From assembly GCF_015594725.1 (NCBI RefSeq), contig NZ_JADNRC010000009.1, positions 1 through 64,000 of the forward strand: DNA of 64,000 bases, written 5' to 3'. Position 1 is the first letter of the stretch, and the number at the start of each line of letters is the position of its first letter. This DNA is from Flavobacterium sp. ALJ2 (GTDB lineage: Bacteria; Bacteroidota; Bacteroidia; Flavobacteriales; Flavobacteriaceae). This document shows, in pieces, positions 18,063 to 26,812 of this stretch. The notes beneath the pieces were generated by a model that was not told the DNA's origin, did not search any database, and was given only the letters and a program-made list of their open reading frames with translations. The position numbers and the translations under genes were made by a program.

Positions 18063-18929
18063 TTATTTTTTGGCCGACAGATAAACCCCTATCAAAATAA
18101 TAAAAGCAAAAAAAAACTGGATTAGCGTAAGCATTTCATTATCCAAAAATCCCCAAAAGAAAGCTATTATCGGAATTAAATAGGTTACTGAAGTTGCAAA
18201 TACGGGAGATGACATTTGTATCAATTTAAAAAACAAAACATTTGCAATACCTGTCCCCACCACTCCAAGGATAATTATAAATAAAACAGAATATTGGACT
18301 TTTTCATCATACATTACTTCATGAAATCCTGTAAAACTCAAAATTACAATTGCGGGTATCAATAATACTGCAAAATTTCCTGTAGTAATACTCAACGAAC
18401 TTAAATCTGACAAATGCCTCTTAATCAAATTTACATTTATTGCATAACAAAGCGAGGCTATCACAACTAAAATAGCATAACAATAGTTTTGTTCCGGATG
18501 ACTCATTGCTCCATTAAAAATCAAAAGCAAGCATCCTGTTAATCCAATTAAAACACCAAAAACTTGTCGCCTCTGAAATTGAATTCCAAAAACAACTGTT
18601 CCTATTATTAATGTATTTAATGGTGTAAGCGAATTTAAAATTGCTGTAATTGAGCTATCAATTTGAGTCTCGGCAATTGCAAAAAGGTAAGCAGGCGTAA
18701 ATGTTCCAAAAATCGAGGTTAGCACAATGAACTTCCATTGCTTTTGCGAAATTTTAGCCAGACTTTTAAAACCAACCGATAACAAAAATAAGGAAGCAAA
18801 GATAATTCGCAAAGAACCCAATTGAATCGCAGTTAGGCCTATTAGTCCTTTTTTTATCAAAATAAAAGAACTTCCCCAAACCAAAGCTAATATTATTAAA
18901 TAAACCCACTTTAATTGTTTTAAAACCAT
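18063..18929 (-). CDS. EamA/DMT-superfamily transporter
   Basis: 288 residues with ten hydrophobic segments in two five-helix EamA repeats. The first repeat begins WVYLIILALVWGSSFILIKKG, the hallmark WGSSF motif of the family; the second starts near 150 (CYAILVVIASLCYAINVNLI). It is an inner-membrane exporter or permease of small metabolites; the substrate cannot be inferred. Single gene on the minus strand, convergent with the M16 operon. Confidence 0.9.
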   Translation of the reverse strand: MVLKQLKWVYLIILALVWGSSFILIKKGLIGLTAIQLGSLRIIFASLFLLSVGFKSLAKISQKQWKFIVLTSIFGTFTPAYLFAIAETQIDSSITAILNSLTPLNTLIIGTVVFGIQFQRRQVFGVLIGLTGCLLLIFNGAMSHPEQNYCYAILVVIASLCYAINVNLIKRHLSDLSSLSITTGNFAVLLIPAIVILSFTGFHEVMYDEKVQYSVLFIIILGVVGTGIANVLFFKLIQMSSPVFATSVTYLIPIIAFFWGFLDNEMLTLIQFFFAFIILIGVYLSAKK

Positions 18930-19033
18930 AACACCAATTTTACAGCAAAATTGTAATAAATTTATGAATTTCGCATTCGTTTTTTATTAATTTTGCAAAC
19001 AAATCCTATCGTAAACTATTAAAACAAAACAAT

Positions 19034-19411
19034 ATGAAAATCGTAAAATCAATCACAGCTTTAGCAATTGCGAGCCTTTTATTTATAAGCTGTAAAAAGA
19101 ACGAAACTGAGACTAAAGAAGTAGCTACAACTGAAACTGCTACTCCGAAAGCACATAAAGAAATTGCAGCTCAAAATGTACAAACTGCAAGTTTTGCTAT
19201 CGAAGGGATGACATGCGCAATGGGATGTGCAAAAACCATTGAAAGCGAATTATCTGATCTAGAAGGTGTACAAGATGCAAAAGTAGATTTTGACACAAAA
19301 ACCGCTACTGTAACTTTTGATAAAACAGTTCAAAACCCAGGAAACTTAACTAAAATAGTTCAAGCAACTGGTGACGGAAAAACATATAAAGTTTTAAATA
19401 TGAAATCGTAA
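19034..19411 (+). CDS. heavy-metal-associated (HMA) domain lipoprotein
   Basis: 125 residues. The lipoprotein signal has its lipobox at LLFISC (Cys21), followed by a charged Lys/Glu/Thr-rich linker to about 50. An HMA fold then spans about 54-122. The metal motif is GMTCAMGC, CxxxC rather than the usual CxxC, followed by AKTIESELSDLEGV. It would be tethered outside the cytoplasm, unlike cytosolic CopZ, so it may scavenge or hand over copper or another soft metal in the periplasm. It appears monocistronic with its own terminator. A TAATTTTG -7-like box lies at 18988-18995 without a clear -33. Confidence 0.88.
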   Translation: MKIVKSITALAIASLLFISCKKNETETKEVATTETATPKAHKEIAAQNVQTASFAIEGMTCAMGCAKTIESELSDLEGVQDAKVDFDTKTATVTFDKTVQNPGNLTKIVQATGDGKTYKVLNMKS

Positions 19412-19432
19412 TTCAATCGATTTTAATCCTAA

Positions 19433-19465
19433 AAAAGAGCGCCCTTAACGAGCGCTCTTTTTTTA
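19433..19465 (+). terminator. intrinsic terminator of the HMA lipoprotein gene
   Basis: GAGCGC stem (19437-19442 with 19452-19457) followed by a T run; upstream A run also allows it to serve convergent gldD. Confidence 0.85.
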
Positions 19466-19481
19466 TAAGAATCTTTTCTAA

Positions 19482-20045
19482 TTATTTCCATTTAATAGTT
19501 TCCATCAAATGCTGCATATCATTTTTAATGTAACTAGCAGCTGGCATAATTGAATCGTAATTTGGCTTAGCATAAAAATAAACCGAACCTGTCACAAAAT
19601 GTTTAATACTGTCTGTAATGTAAAATTGAGAGTTTGTAGCCGCATTCCCTTCTACTTGATAAAACATGCCGTATGCTTTTTTATTAGGGTTTAAATATGG
19701 CTGTTCTAATATATCATCAGCTTTTATAACATGCTCGTAAGTCAATTTCTGAGCATCTTTCAACAATTTATTAATGTCGTTATTCACCGGTTTGTAAGTA
19801 AGATAAATAGTTGCTTTCATTTTTGGATAAGAAATCATGAATCCACAATCTTTTTCACCTTTTATAACCGCATCTGCATTAATCTCAAAAGCAAATGGGC
19901 ATTGATTTTCAAAATTTACATATTTAGCTTCTACATAATCTAACCTTAAATAACTAGCAGGTTTAGGCACAACATCATCTTTACAACTTACTATAGTTAA
20001 TGTTATAATAAAAAGTATGATTATGGTAATTGATTTTTTAAACAT
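19482..20045 (-). CDS. gldD: gliding motility lipoprotein GldD
   Basis: 187 residues. Lipobox TIVSC at about residue 21. The mature part carries the GldD pattern (RLDYVEAKYVNFENQCPFAFE; MISYPKMKATIYLTYKPV; then VTGSVYFYAKPNYDSIMPA). GldD is a periplasm-facing lipoprotein essential for gliding in Flavobacterium johnsoniae and is needed with the type IX secretion/gliding apparatus. It is downstream of gldE by five bases and ends the ssb-gldE-gldD operon. Confidence 0.96.
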   Translation of the reverse strand: MFKKSITIIILFIITLTIVSCKDDVVPKPASYLRLDYVEAKYVNFENQCPFAFEINADAVIKGEKDCGFMISYPKMKATIYLTYKPVNNDINKLLKDAQKLTYEHVIKADDILEQPYLNPNKKAYGMFYQVEGNAATNSQFYITDSIKHFVTGSVYFYAKPNYDSIMPAASYIKNDMQHLMETIKWK

Positions 20046-20050
20046 CTTTG

Positions 20051-21346
20051 CTATTCTATTGTTACTTTTATTTGTTTTATTCTCTTACTATCAACCGATT
20101 CTATTGTAAAAACACAATTTTGGAAAGTTATTTTTTGATTCTTCTTTGGGAAATTCCCTATGATTTCTAGAATAAAACCACCTAATGTTTCAGCTTCACC
20201 TTTTTGTATTTCAAATAAATCTTCATCAACATCAATTATTCTGTAAAAATCTTTAAGATTTATCTTTCCTTCAAACAGGTAATTCTTATCATCTATTTGC
20301 GAAAAATTAATATGCTCATCATCAAACTCATCACTAATATCTCCTACTATTTCCTCAATCACATCTTCTAAAGAAACCAATCCCGAAGTTCCACCATATT
20401 CATCAACAACAATTGCTAAATGACTTTTCATACTCTGAAAATCTTTCAACAAGTTATCTAGCTTTTTATTCTCTGGCACAAAAAACGGTTCTCGAATAAG
20501 TGTAGCCCAATCAAAATCTTTTTTATCTATATATGGAAGTAAATCTTTAACAAACAAAACCCCTTCAATCTGATCAATATTATCTCGATAAACTGGAATT
20601 CTAGAGTATCCTTTCTCGATAATCTTAGGATATATAGCCTCGAAAGACTCTGAGATTTCTAATGCAAAAATATCAATTCTCGGGCTCATTACCTGCTTAG
20701 TGTCTGTATTTCCAAAAGAAACGATCCCTTCTAATATTTTTTGTTCTTCAGTTGAAGTCTCTTCAGAATCAGTAAGCTCTAAAGCCTGCGACAATTGGCC
20801 TACTGAAAAACTAGTTTTTTGCTTCCCTAATTTATTATGTAAATATATCGTTGTTGATCGCATTGGCAAACTTATAGGAGAAAGCAATTTATCCAGAAAA
20901 GCCAATGGATACGCTATACGTTGTGCAAATTTAAGATTATTACGACTCGCATAAACCTTTGGTAAAATTTCACCAAACAACAAGATTAAAGATGTAACCA
21001 AAATCACTTCCAGAATAAATTTTAACACTGGAGAAATCACTGCTCCAAAAATATCCCGACCTACAAAAGAGAATAAAATAACAATTCCAATATTAATAAA
21101 ATTATTAGCTACAAGAAGTGTTGCTAAAAGCTTTTTGGGTCTATCCAAAAGGTTAGAGATAATCCTTCCTTTGGACGTGTTTTGCTGTAATGCCTCATCA
21201 ACATCTTTTTGAGACAGCGAAAAAAGTGCTACTTCGGCGCCAGAAACTATAGCCGAACAAAAAAGTAAAATAAAAATTCCAAGAAAACCAACAATCAGGT
21301 TGGTATCTAAGATGTTTGCAACGTGTAAACTGGGCTCTGGGTCCAA
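20051..21346 (-). CDS. gldE: gliding-associated GldE, CNNM/CorC-type CBS membrane protein
   Basis: 431 residues. An N-terminal DUF21/CNNM transmembrane domain (about 15-190, with SGAEVALFSLSQ) is followed by a pair of CBS domains (about 205-330, including MSPRIDIFALE and VVDEYGGTSGLVSLEDVIEE) and a CorC/HlyC C-terminal domain (about 345-430). Family members relate to divalent-metal transport. In F. johnsoniae GldE partly supports the function of GldD. It lies 23 bases after ssb and five before gldD, the order seen in Flavobacterium. Confidence 0.96.
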   Translation of the reverse strand: MDPEPSLHVANILDTNLIVGFLGIFILLFCSAIVSGAEVALFSLSQKDVDEALQQNTSKGRIISNLLDRPKKLLATLLVANNFINIGIVILFSFVGRDIFGAVISPVLKFILEVILVTSLILLFGEILPKVYASRNNLKFAQRIAYPLAFLDKLLSPISLPMRSTTIYLHNKLGKQKTSFSVGQLSQALELTDSEETSTEEQKILEGIVSFGNTDTKQVMSPRIDIFALEISESFEAIYPKIIEKGYSRIPVYRDNIDQIEGVLFVKDLLPYIDKKDFDWATLIREPFFVPENKKLDNLLKDFQSMKSHLAIVVDEYGGTSGLVSLEDVIEEIVGDISDEFDDEHINFSQIDDKNYLFEGKINLKDFYRIIDVDEDLFEIQKGEAETLGGFILEIIGNFPKKNQKITFQNCVFTIESVDSKRIKQIKVTIE

Positions 21347-21369
21347 ATTAAAAAGAATTAGTTAAACAA

Positions 21370-21810
21370 TCAAAATGGCAAATCATTTATAGGTAAGCCA
21401 TCATTCGAAGCGTCAAAGTTAGTGTTTTTTGAGGATTCTGAGGAAGGATTCTGCTTCTGCCCCTCAGTCTCTTTTTTTGTTGTCAAAAAAGTAAACTCAG
21501 TTACCTGAATCTCAGTCGTATGTTTAGTCGAACCATCTTCGGCTTGCCATTGGCGCGACTTTATCCGTCCTTCGATATATATCTTATCGCCTTTTGACAA
21601 ATATTTTTCACAAATCTCTGCGGCTTTATTACGTACTACCAAATTATGCCACTCTGTTGAAGTGATTTTCTCATTGGTAGTCTTATTTATATATACCTCA
21701 TTAGTTGCCAATTGAAATCGCCCAATGCAATTTCCACCATCAAAATAATGCATTTTTACATCGTCACCTAAATGACCTATCAACATCACTTTATTTAATG
21801 TTCCGTTCAT
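21370..21810 (-). CDS. ssb: single-stranded DNA-binding protein
   Basis: 146 residues. An OB-fold of about 110 residues (MNGTLNKVMLIGHLGDDVKM, EWHNLVVRNKAAEICEKYL, YIEGRIKSRQWQ) is followed by a disordered Gln/Ser/Asn linker and the acidic tip NDGLPINDLPF. That tip matches the conserved SSB C-terminal peptide DxxPF that recruits replication and repair partners. Promoter-proximal gene of ssb-gldE-gldD here, with its own promoter, because mutY is separated by an insertion. Confidence 0.96.
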   Translation of the reverse strand: MNGTLNKVMLIGHLGDDVKMHYFDGGNCIGRFQLATNEVYINKTTNEKITSTEWHNLVVRNKAAEICEKYLSKGDKIYIEGRIKSRQWQAEDGSTKHTTEIQVTEFTFLTTKKETEGQKQNPSSESSKNTNFDASNDGLPINDLPF

Positions 21811-21831
21811 GACTTACTATTGTATTTCTAT

Positions 21832-21860
21832 CAAAGATACATTTTTTCACTAAAAATCAA
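21832..21860 (-). promoter_or_regulatory. promoter of ssb-gldE-gldD
   Basis: On the minus strand TTG (21860-21858), spacer 18, TATCTTTG (21839-21832), placing the start of transcription just before the ssb ATG (short leader of about 15 bases). Confidence 0.65.
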
Positions 21861-21959
21861 ACCTAATTTACTATCGAAAATATCTACATATAACTAAATT
21901 TCCAAAGTTTAGATTAAACAAAACTAAAAAAAAGCATTAATTGATTAGACAATATAAAA

Positions 21960-22115
21960 TTAAAATGAATATGAAAACCCAACATTTACAAAACCTGACA
22001 AAGAACTATATTGAGTTTCTTCAAAATAAGAATCTCTATTTTCGACTCTTAATCTTGTGTTATTACCTTTTATATTCAGAACATTTACACCTCTAATTGT
22101 AAAGTTCCACTTTTT
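21960..22115 (-). pseudogene. fossil C-terminus of a TonB-dependent receptor / outer-membrane beta-barrel
   Basis: The minus strand in this frame reads KKWNFTIRGVNVLNIKG, later SSLSGFVNVGFSYSF then stop. Alternating strands, a 'FTIRGVNVLNIK' last-but-one strand and a terminal aromatic Phe are typical of barrel ends recognised by the BAM machinery. About 52 codons remain, with no start. It overlaps the last ~10 codons of the AMP-ligase gene in another frame, so a recombination event fused the ligase to this remnant. Confidence 0.75.
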
Positions 22116-23617
22116 AATTTTTCCACAAACTTGTTTTTTTGAATTTTCCCAATAGCATTATAAGGAATTTCAGTTATAAATTCAATCTGTTTAGGTTTAT
22201 GGTATTTAGGTATTTTTACAGCCAGCCAGTCGAATAGTTCTTCTTGTGTGATTTTACAATCAGGTATTAATTGTATGTAAGCTTTTAGTCTTTGTCCAAA
22301 GTCTTCATCTGGAATACCTATCACATAGGCTTGTTCGATATTATGATTTTGAATTAAGACCATTTCCAACTCAATAGGGAAAACATTAATTCCACCGGAA
22401 ATGATCATGTCGTCTGTTCTTCCTGATAAAAAATAAAAACCTTCTATATTCTTGTATCCAAGATCTCCACTTTTTATCCAGTTATTTTTTTTAATTGACC
22501 AGTTATTTTTAGTGTATATTTCTCCTATGTGTTTTTGTGAATTATTTTTTATTTTGATTTGTAAACCGTTTATTGGTTTTCCTATTGTCCCAGGATATTT
22601 ATGCAGATCAGCAGGTGTTGCGATTGTGCATATTCCATTTTCAGATGTTCCATATAAATTGTATAAAACAAACCCCAGTTTATCAAAAACCTGTTGTACT
22701 ATATTATGTGATAAAACGGAACCACCTGAAATAATACATTTGAGTGAGAATAGAGAATCACTGTTTTGTTTTATAATACGATGCAGCATAACGGGAACTA
22801 AAGAAAGTACTTCAATGTGGTTTTTAGAAATAGTATCACTTATTTTCTTTTGATCAAAAGATGAATTTAGAAATATTTTGGAACCTAATAGATAAGAAAT
22901 AAAAAAAGTGGCTAAGCCAAAGCCATGATAAATAGGAGTGGCTATAAAAATAGATTTATAATGTCCTAGTGTTAATTTAGTAAACAGATCACAAAAAGGA
23001 TAAATATAATTTATTATAGAGGTTTTTCGATTTGCTAATTTAAAATTCCCAGTACTTCCACTGGTTAAAGTAGTTATTCTTGAGTGTTTTATTCTTTTTA
23101 TTTTTATTTTAGTTTCAACTTTATTCTTAGATAAAGAATCGACAGAATAATTTCCATAAGCAAGAAGGGATTTTTCTTTATAATTAGAAAGAAGAAGAGA
23201 TTTTTCTACATCATAAATTATAAAATCAAAAGAAACGGATTTTTCTAATTCATCAAATTGATCTTTTGTAATTTCTGTGCTTAGTAAATAGATGTCTGCT
23301 CCTAAACCGGATAAGGCAAATATGGTTTTAATACAGGAAATGTGGTTTTTACTTATAATTGCAACACGATTGCCTTGTTTTAATTTATGATTATTCTGTA
23401 GATAATATAAAAGTTGTTTTGTCTGAATAGAGAGTTCTTTATAACTTATTACTTCATTTTCATCTGTTAAAGCAATAGCGTCAGAATATTTTTTAGCAGA
23501 AAAGATTAATAAAGTAATCAGGCTGCTCCCTTGTTTTATGAGGCAGGACAGTAGTATATAGATGCTATACGGAGTTGTTAATTTAGCTTTTTTGAAAGAG
23601 GAGAAATATCGGATCAT
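22085..23617 (-). CDS. AMP-binding acyl-CoA/acid ligase
   Basis: 510 residues of the ANL superfamily, which adenylates a carboxylic acid and usually transfers it to CoA. Motifs in order: TSGSTGN (near 186), YGTSE (near 322), SGDLG (near 384), GRTDDMIISGGINVFPIE (near 398), and the C-terminal catalytic lysine loop NAIGKIQK (near 492). The N-terminal 50 residues are hydrophobic and poorly conserved looking. Its last ~10 residues are read through the out-of-frame remains of a beta-barrel gene, so the natural C-terminus may have been replaced. It overlaps the upstream SDR gene by four bases. The acyl substrate is unknown. The pair interrupts the usual mutY-ssb neighbourhood. Confidence 0.88.
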   Translation of the reverse strand: MIRYFSSFKKAKLTTPYSIYILLSCLIKQGSSLITLLIFSAKKYSDAIALTDENEVISYKELSIQTKQLLYYLQNNHKLKQGNRVAIISKNHISCIKTIFALSGLGADIYLLSTEITKDQFDELEKSVSFDFIIYDVEKSLLLSNYKEKSLLAYGNYSVDSLSKNKVETKIKIKRIKHSRITTLTSGSTGNFKLANRKTSIINYIYPFCDLFTKLTLGHYKSIFIATPIYHGFGLATFFISYLLGSKIFLNSSFDQKKISDTISKNHIEVLSLVPVMLHRIIKQNSDSLFSLKCIISGGSVLSHNIVQQVFDKLGFVLYNLYGTSENGICTIATPADLHKYPGTIGKPINGLQIKIKNNSQKHIGEIYTKNNWSIKKNNWIKSGDLGYKNIEGFYFLSGRTDDMIISGGINVFPIELEMVLIQNHNIEQAYVIGIPDEDFGQRLKAYIQLIPDCKITQEELFDWLAVKIPKYHKPKQIEFITEIPYNAIGKIQKNKFVEKLKSGTLQLEV

Positions 23618-24480
23618 TTTTTTATTTTATTACTATATACAGAAAAAAATAATTCCAGTGGATATCGGAATATAACGGAACTAATTTGCCCCATAAATAA
23701 CCACCACGGAACAAAACGTCTGTCTTTTCGAATTACAGACTGACAGATAATAGTACTTACCTGCTTAGGAGACATTTTCGGCATTTTATCATATCTCTTA
23801 GTCGGTTTAACCATTCGGGTATCTACAAGGGGAAGATAAATCGATGATGTTGTTATATTATTATTTCTTAATTCAGATGAAGCAGATCGAAACCAGTTAT
23901 CAAAAGCTACTTTAGAAGCCTGATAGGCTGCCCAGTGAGGAGCAGGAAAAAGAAGTACATTAATTGCAGATATATTGATTATCTGGCCTTTATTTTTACT
24001 AAGAATAGGTATTAAGCCTAAAGTGAGTTGTACGGGACCTAAATAGTTTATATTGATCGTTCTGCTGAAATCGTGATAGCGGTCTAAAGATTTCATAATT
24101 GGTCTGCAAATAGATTTTCCTGCATTATTTACAAATAAATCAATTCCCTGTGGAATAGCTCTAAGATGGGATAAAAGAAGATTAACCTGATTGTTGTCTG
24201 ATAAATCTGTTGGAAAAATGATTATTTTACAGGCTTTATTTTTTAGTTTTTCTTGTATTGAAACTAATTTTTCTTCTGTTCTAGCTACCAAAATTAGACA
24301 GGTATTAATATCTGATAATTGATATACTAAATTCTCTCCAATACCATAACTAGCTCCTGTAATCAAAATTGTTTTACCGGAAAAAGTAGTTATAAGTTTT
24401 TTATTATTAATATATTTAGGAGGGAATAAAAAAGTTTCTAATAATGACATTCTATTTACTGAGCTATAATTTTTTGGCAA
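23614..24480 (-). CDS. short-chain dehydrogenase/reductase (SDR)
   Basis: 288 residues. The NAD(P)-binding motif TGASYGIG lies at about 41-48, NNAG near 119, the catalytic Tyr/Lys YQASK near 186, and a Ser in NISAINVLL about 14 residues before it completes the triad. A hydrophobic C-terminal region (PWWLFMGQISSVIFRYPLELFF) suggests membrane association, as in SDRs that reduce fatty acyl or lipid substrates. It overlaps the AMP-ligase start by four bases, so the two are translationally coupled and probably act on the same acyl intermediate. Met11 is an alternative start. Confidence 0.88.
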   Translation of the reverse strand: MPKNYSSVNRMSLLETFLFPPKYINNKKLITTFSGKTILITGASYGIGENLVYQLSDINTCLILVARTEEKLVSIQEKLKNKACKIIIFPTDLSDNNQVNLLLSHLRAIPQGIDLFVNNAGKSICRPIMKSLDRYHDFSRTININYLGPVQLTLGLIPILSKNKGQIINISAINVLLFPAPHWAAYQASKVAFDNWFRSASSELRNNNITTSSIYLPLVDTRMVKPTKRYDKMPKMSPKQVSTIICQSVIRKDRRFVPWWLFMGQISSVIFRYPLELFFSVYSNKIKK

Positions 24481-24962
24481 TAAAGGTAAGGATAAAGAAT
24501 ATATTTCAAAATGTATTTTGTAAATAGAGTAAAGAAAGAAATAACAAAGGAAGACCGAGTATAAAATTTTGGTTGTTAATAGCCTGCTAATCTCAAATCA
24601 TAAGCTTTTAAATAAGAAGAGTTTTTACAGTTAAAACTTTTATTGATAACATGTTACATTTCACAAAAACTATCGACTAGGTTTAAAGGATATAATTATA
24701 TTTTATTATCAGCTAGAGATAGACGTTTTTTTTTAGAAATTTAGAAAGAAATTATTGGATTTTACTAGGCATTGTTCATTTACCAATTTTTCATCAAATC
24801 TTATTGCTTGAATTATTGCTTATAATTTTCTACCTAAAAAACCTTCGTTGAAATACGAAACAGTTAAAACAAGCCAATTAGCTGTCTTTTATCAATCGAA
24901 TTCAGGTTAGAAGACTTTCTTTCCCCATACAAACTAGGATGAAATTAAAAAGAATAAGCTCA
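24481..24962. other. 482-base intergenic region between the SDR and mutY
   Basis: AT-rich. No ORF, tRNA or clear repeat was recognised. It marks one edge of the insertion between mutY and ssb and presumably contains the SDR-ligase promoter, but no TAnnTTTG with a spaced TTG was found. Confidence 0.45.
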
Positions 24963-26006
24963 TTATTCTTCTTGCTTCTCAATAAAATTATGAATCACAA
25001 TTGGAAAAGGATATGTTTTTAAATCCTGAGCATTAATTCCATTTAAAATGGTCTCATTTATTTTTATTTTCCAAAATTTAATATGCAAATGCTGGTGTGA
25101 CAATTTATGAACAATACTTTTTGGATTCCATTCTTCTACACCAATAATAGAATAAGCTACGAAGAAATCTTCCTTAATATAGGTTACCATAAAATCAAAG
25201 TCTTTTTCAGCATCTGTTTCTAACAACGGAAACTCATACAAATTGTGCCAAATTCCTTTTGCCGTTCGTTTTTGCAAAACAGTATTACCTAATTCATCCT
25301 CTACAACAAGATAATTAAAATATCGAGTGGTTACTTTTAGTTTTTTGGATTTTACTGGCAACACATCAACTTTTTTCTTCTGTAATGCCGCACAACTATC
25401 ATTAAACACACAAATCAAACAATTTGGACTTTTAGGAACACATTGCAACGCGCCAAACTCCATTATAGCCTGATTAAAAATTGCGGGATTATCTTTTGGC
25501 ATTAATTCATAAGCCAAAGCAGCAAATTCTTTTTTTGTAGAAGCCAAAGCAATATCTGTATCAACATCGAAGTAACGCGACAAAACACGAAATACATTTC
25601 CATCAACGACCGGAACGGCTTCATCATAGGAAAACGATGCAATCGCTGCCGCTGTATATTCTCCAACTCCTTTTAGTTTTAATAAGTCGGCATACGTTCC
25701 AGGAAATACACCATTTAATTCATTTGCTACAAATTGTGCAGTTTGATGCAAATTTCTAGCTCTTGAATAATACCCTAATCCTTGCCAAAGTTTCAAAACC
25801 TGCTCCTCATCGGCTTTTGCCAAATCAAAAACAGTCGGAAATGCTTCTATAAAAGACAAAAAATAAGGCATTCCTTGTGCTACTCGGGTCTGTTGCAACA
25901 TTATTTCTGATAGCCAAATAGGGTAAGAATCAGTAGTATTACGCCATGGCAAATCACGTTTGTTCTGTAAATACCATTTTATCAATTGTTTAGAAAAAAT
26001 CATCAT
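24963..26006 (-). CDS. mutY: A/G-specific adenine glycosylase
   Basis: 347 residues. EIMLQQTRV (near 35) carries the catalytic Glu, the helix-hairpin-helix LKGVGEYTAAAIASF lies near 110-125, and VPVVDGNVFRV (near 132) holds the catalytic Asp. The 4Fe-4S loop is C-x6-C-x2-C-x5-C (near 190-206), and a NUDIX-like C-terminal domain recognises 8-oxoG. It removes adenine mispaired with 8-oxoguanine. Usually adjacent to ssb-gldE-gldD in Flavobacterium; here an SDR/ligase pair intervenes. Divergent from hup. Confidence 0.96.
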   Translation of the reverse strand: MMIFSKQLIKWYLQNKRDLPWRNTTDSYPIWLSEIMLQQTRVAQGMPYFLSFIEAFPTVFDLAKADEEQVLKLWQGLGYYSRARNLHQTAQFVANELNGVFPGTYADLLKLKGVGEYTAAAIASFSYDEAVPVVDGNVFRVLSRYFDVDTDIALASTKKEFAALAYELMPKDNPAIFNQAIMEFGALQCVPKSPNCLICVFNDSCAALQKKKVDVLPVKSKKLKVTTRYFNYLVVEDELGNTVLQKRTAKGIWHNLYEFPLLETDAEKDFDFMVTYIKEDFFVAYSIIGVEEWNPKSIVHKLSHQHLHIKFWKIKINETILNGINAQDLKTYPFPIVIHNFIEKQEE

Positions 26007-26061
26007 TAAATATTAGACAACAAAAGTAAAAGTTTATGTTATTAAAATTTAACGAATTAGC

Positions 26062-26093
26062 TTGAATATTTGTTTTTTTAATTCCTATATTTG
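26062..26093 (+). promoter_or_regulatory. promoter of hup
   Basis: TTG (26062-26064), spacer 21, TATATTTG (26086-26093), 41 bases before the ATG. A textbook Bacteroidota promoter. Confidence 0.75.
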
Positions 26094-26134
26094 CAAACTC
26101 AAAAAATAGTATACCATTATAAATAGGAAAGAAA

Positions 26135-26425
26135 ATGACGAAAGCAGATCTCGTAGCGAAAATTTCAGAAAAATTAGGTCTTGAAAAAGGTGATGTTCAA
26201 GCAACTGTAGAGACTTTTATGAATGAAGTAAAAACTTCATTAGAAACTGGAGACAATGTTTATTTAAGAGGTTTTGGTAGTTTTATTGTAAAAACCAGAG
26301 CTGAAAAAACTGGAAGAAACATTTCTAAAAACACCACTATTAAAATTCCGGCACATAACATTCCTGCGTTTAAACCTGCAAAAGTTTTTGTAGAAGGAGT
26401 AAAAACAAATAACGAAGCAAAATAA
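26135..26425 (+). CDS. hup: HU-family DNA-binding protein
   Basis: 96 residues, standard HU length. It begins MTKADLVAKISEKLGLEKGD, has the strand LRGFGSFIVKTRAEKTGRNI, and the beta-arm tip KIPAHNIPAFKPAK containing the intercalating proline. It forms a dimeric nucleoid protein. Divergent from mutY; followed 31 bases later by a tiny basic protein gene. Confidence 0.96.
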   Translation: MTKADLVAKISEKLGLEKGDVQATVETFMNEVKTSLETGDNVYLRGFGSFIVKTRAEKTGRNISKNTTIKIPAHNIPAFKPAKVFVEGVKTNNEAK

Positions 26426-26456
26426 TACTATTAATTAATCATAAAATCGATAAGAT

Positions 26457-26549
26457 ATGCCAAGTGGTAAAAAAAGAAAGAGACATAAGGTAGCAACGCA
26501 CAAACGTAAAAAAAGAGCGAGAGCTAACCGTCACAAAAAGAAAAAGTAG
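26457..26549 (+). CDS. 30-residue very basic AURKAIP1/COX24-domain-type ribosomal protein
   Basis: Thirty codons from ATG at 26457: starts MPSGKKRKRHKVATHKRKKR and ends with RHKKKK, about two-thirds Lys/Arg/His. This is a strongly conserved Bacteroidota micro-protein annotated in the AURKAIP1/COX24 family, whose members (mitochondrial mS38, actinobacterial bS22) bind the small ribosomal subunit. It is too short for ordinary gene callers. It follows hup by 31 bases and its stop codon lies within a terminator hairpin, so it is probably cotranscribed with hup. Confidence 0.82.
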   Translation: MPSGKKRKRHKVATHKRKKRARANRHKKKK

Positions 26550-26572
26550 TTTTAAACTACTTTTTTCTTTTT
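26541..26572 (+). terminator. terminator overlapping the end of the 30-residue gene
   Basis: Stem AAAAAGTAGTTT / AAACTACTTTTT followed by TCTTTTT; the left arm contains the stop codon TAG (26547-26549). Confidence 0.85.
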
Positions 26573-26812
26573 AAACGTTCATTGAAATTGAAAATTAGTA
26601 TTAGGTCATCAATATACAGTACTCAGTTTACTGATTCCTTAAAATTGCTTACTGCATGCTGATTTTCCCCGGGTTCAATACCTGTAAAAATATTGTTTAA
26701 TCCATCCTTACAATTCAGTTATGAGTTATATGTTATAAGTTTAAGAGTTGCAAAAAACTATAAACTGAAAACTGTTAATTGAAAACTAAAAAGTTCGGAT
26801 AAAAATTTACAA

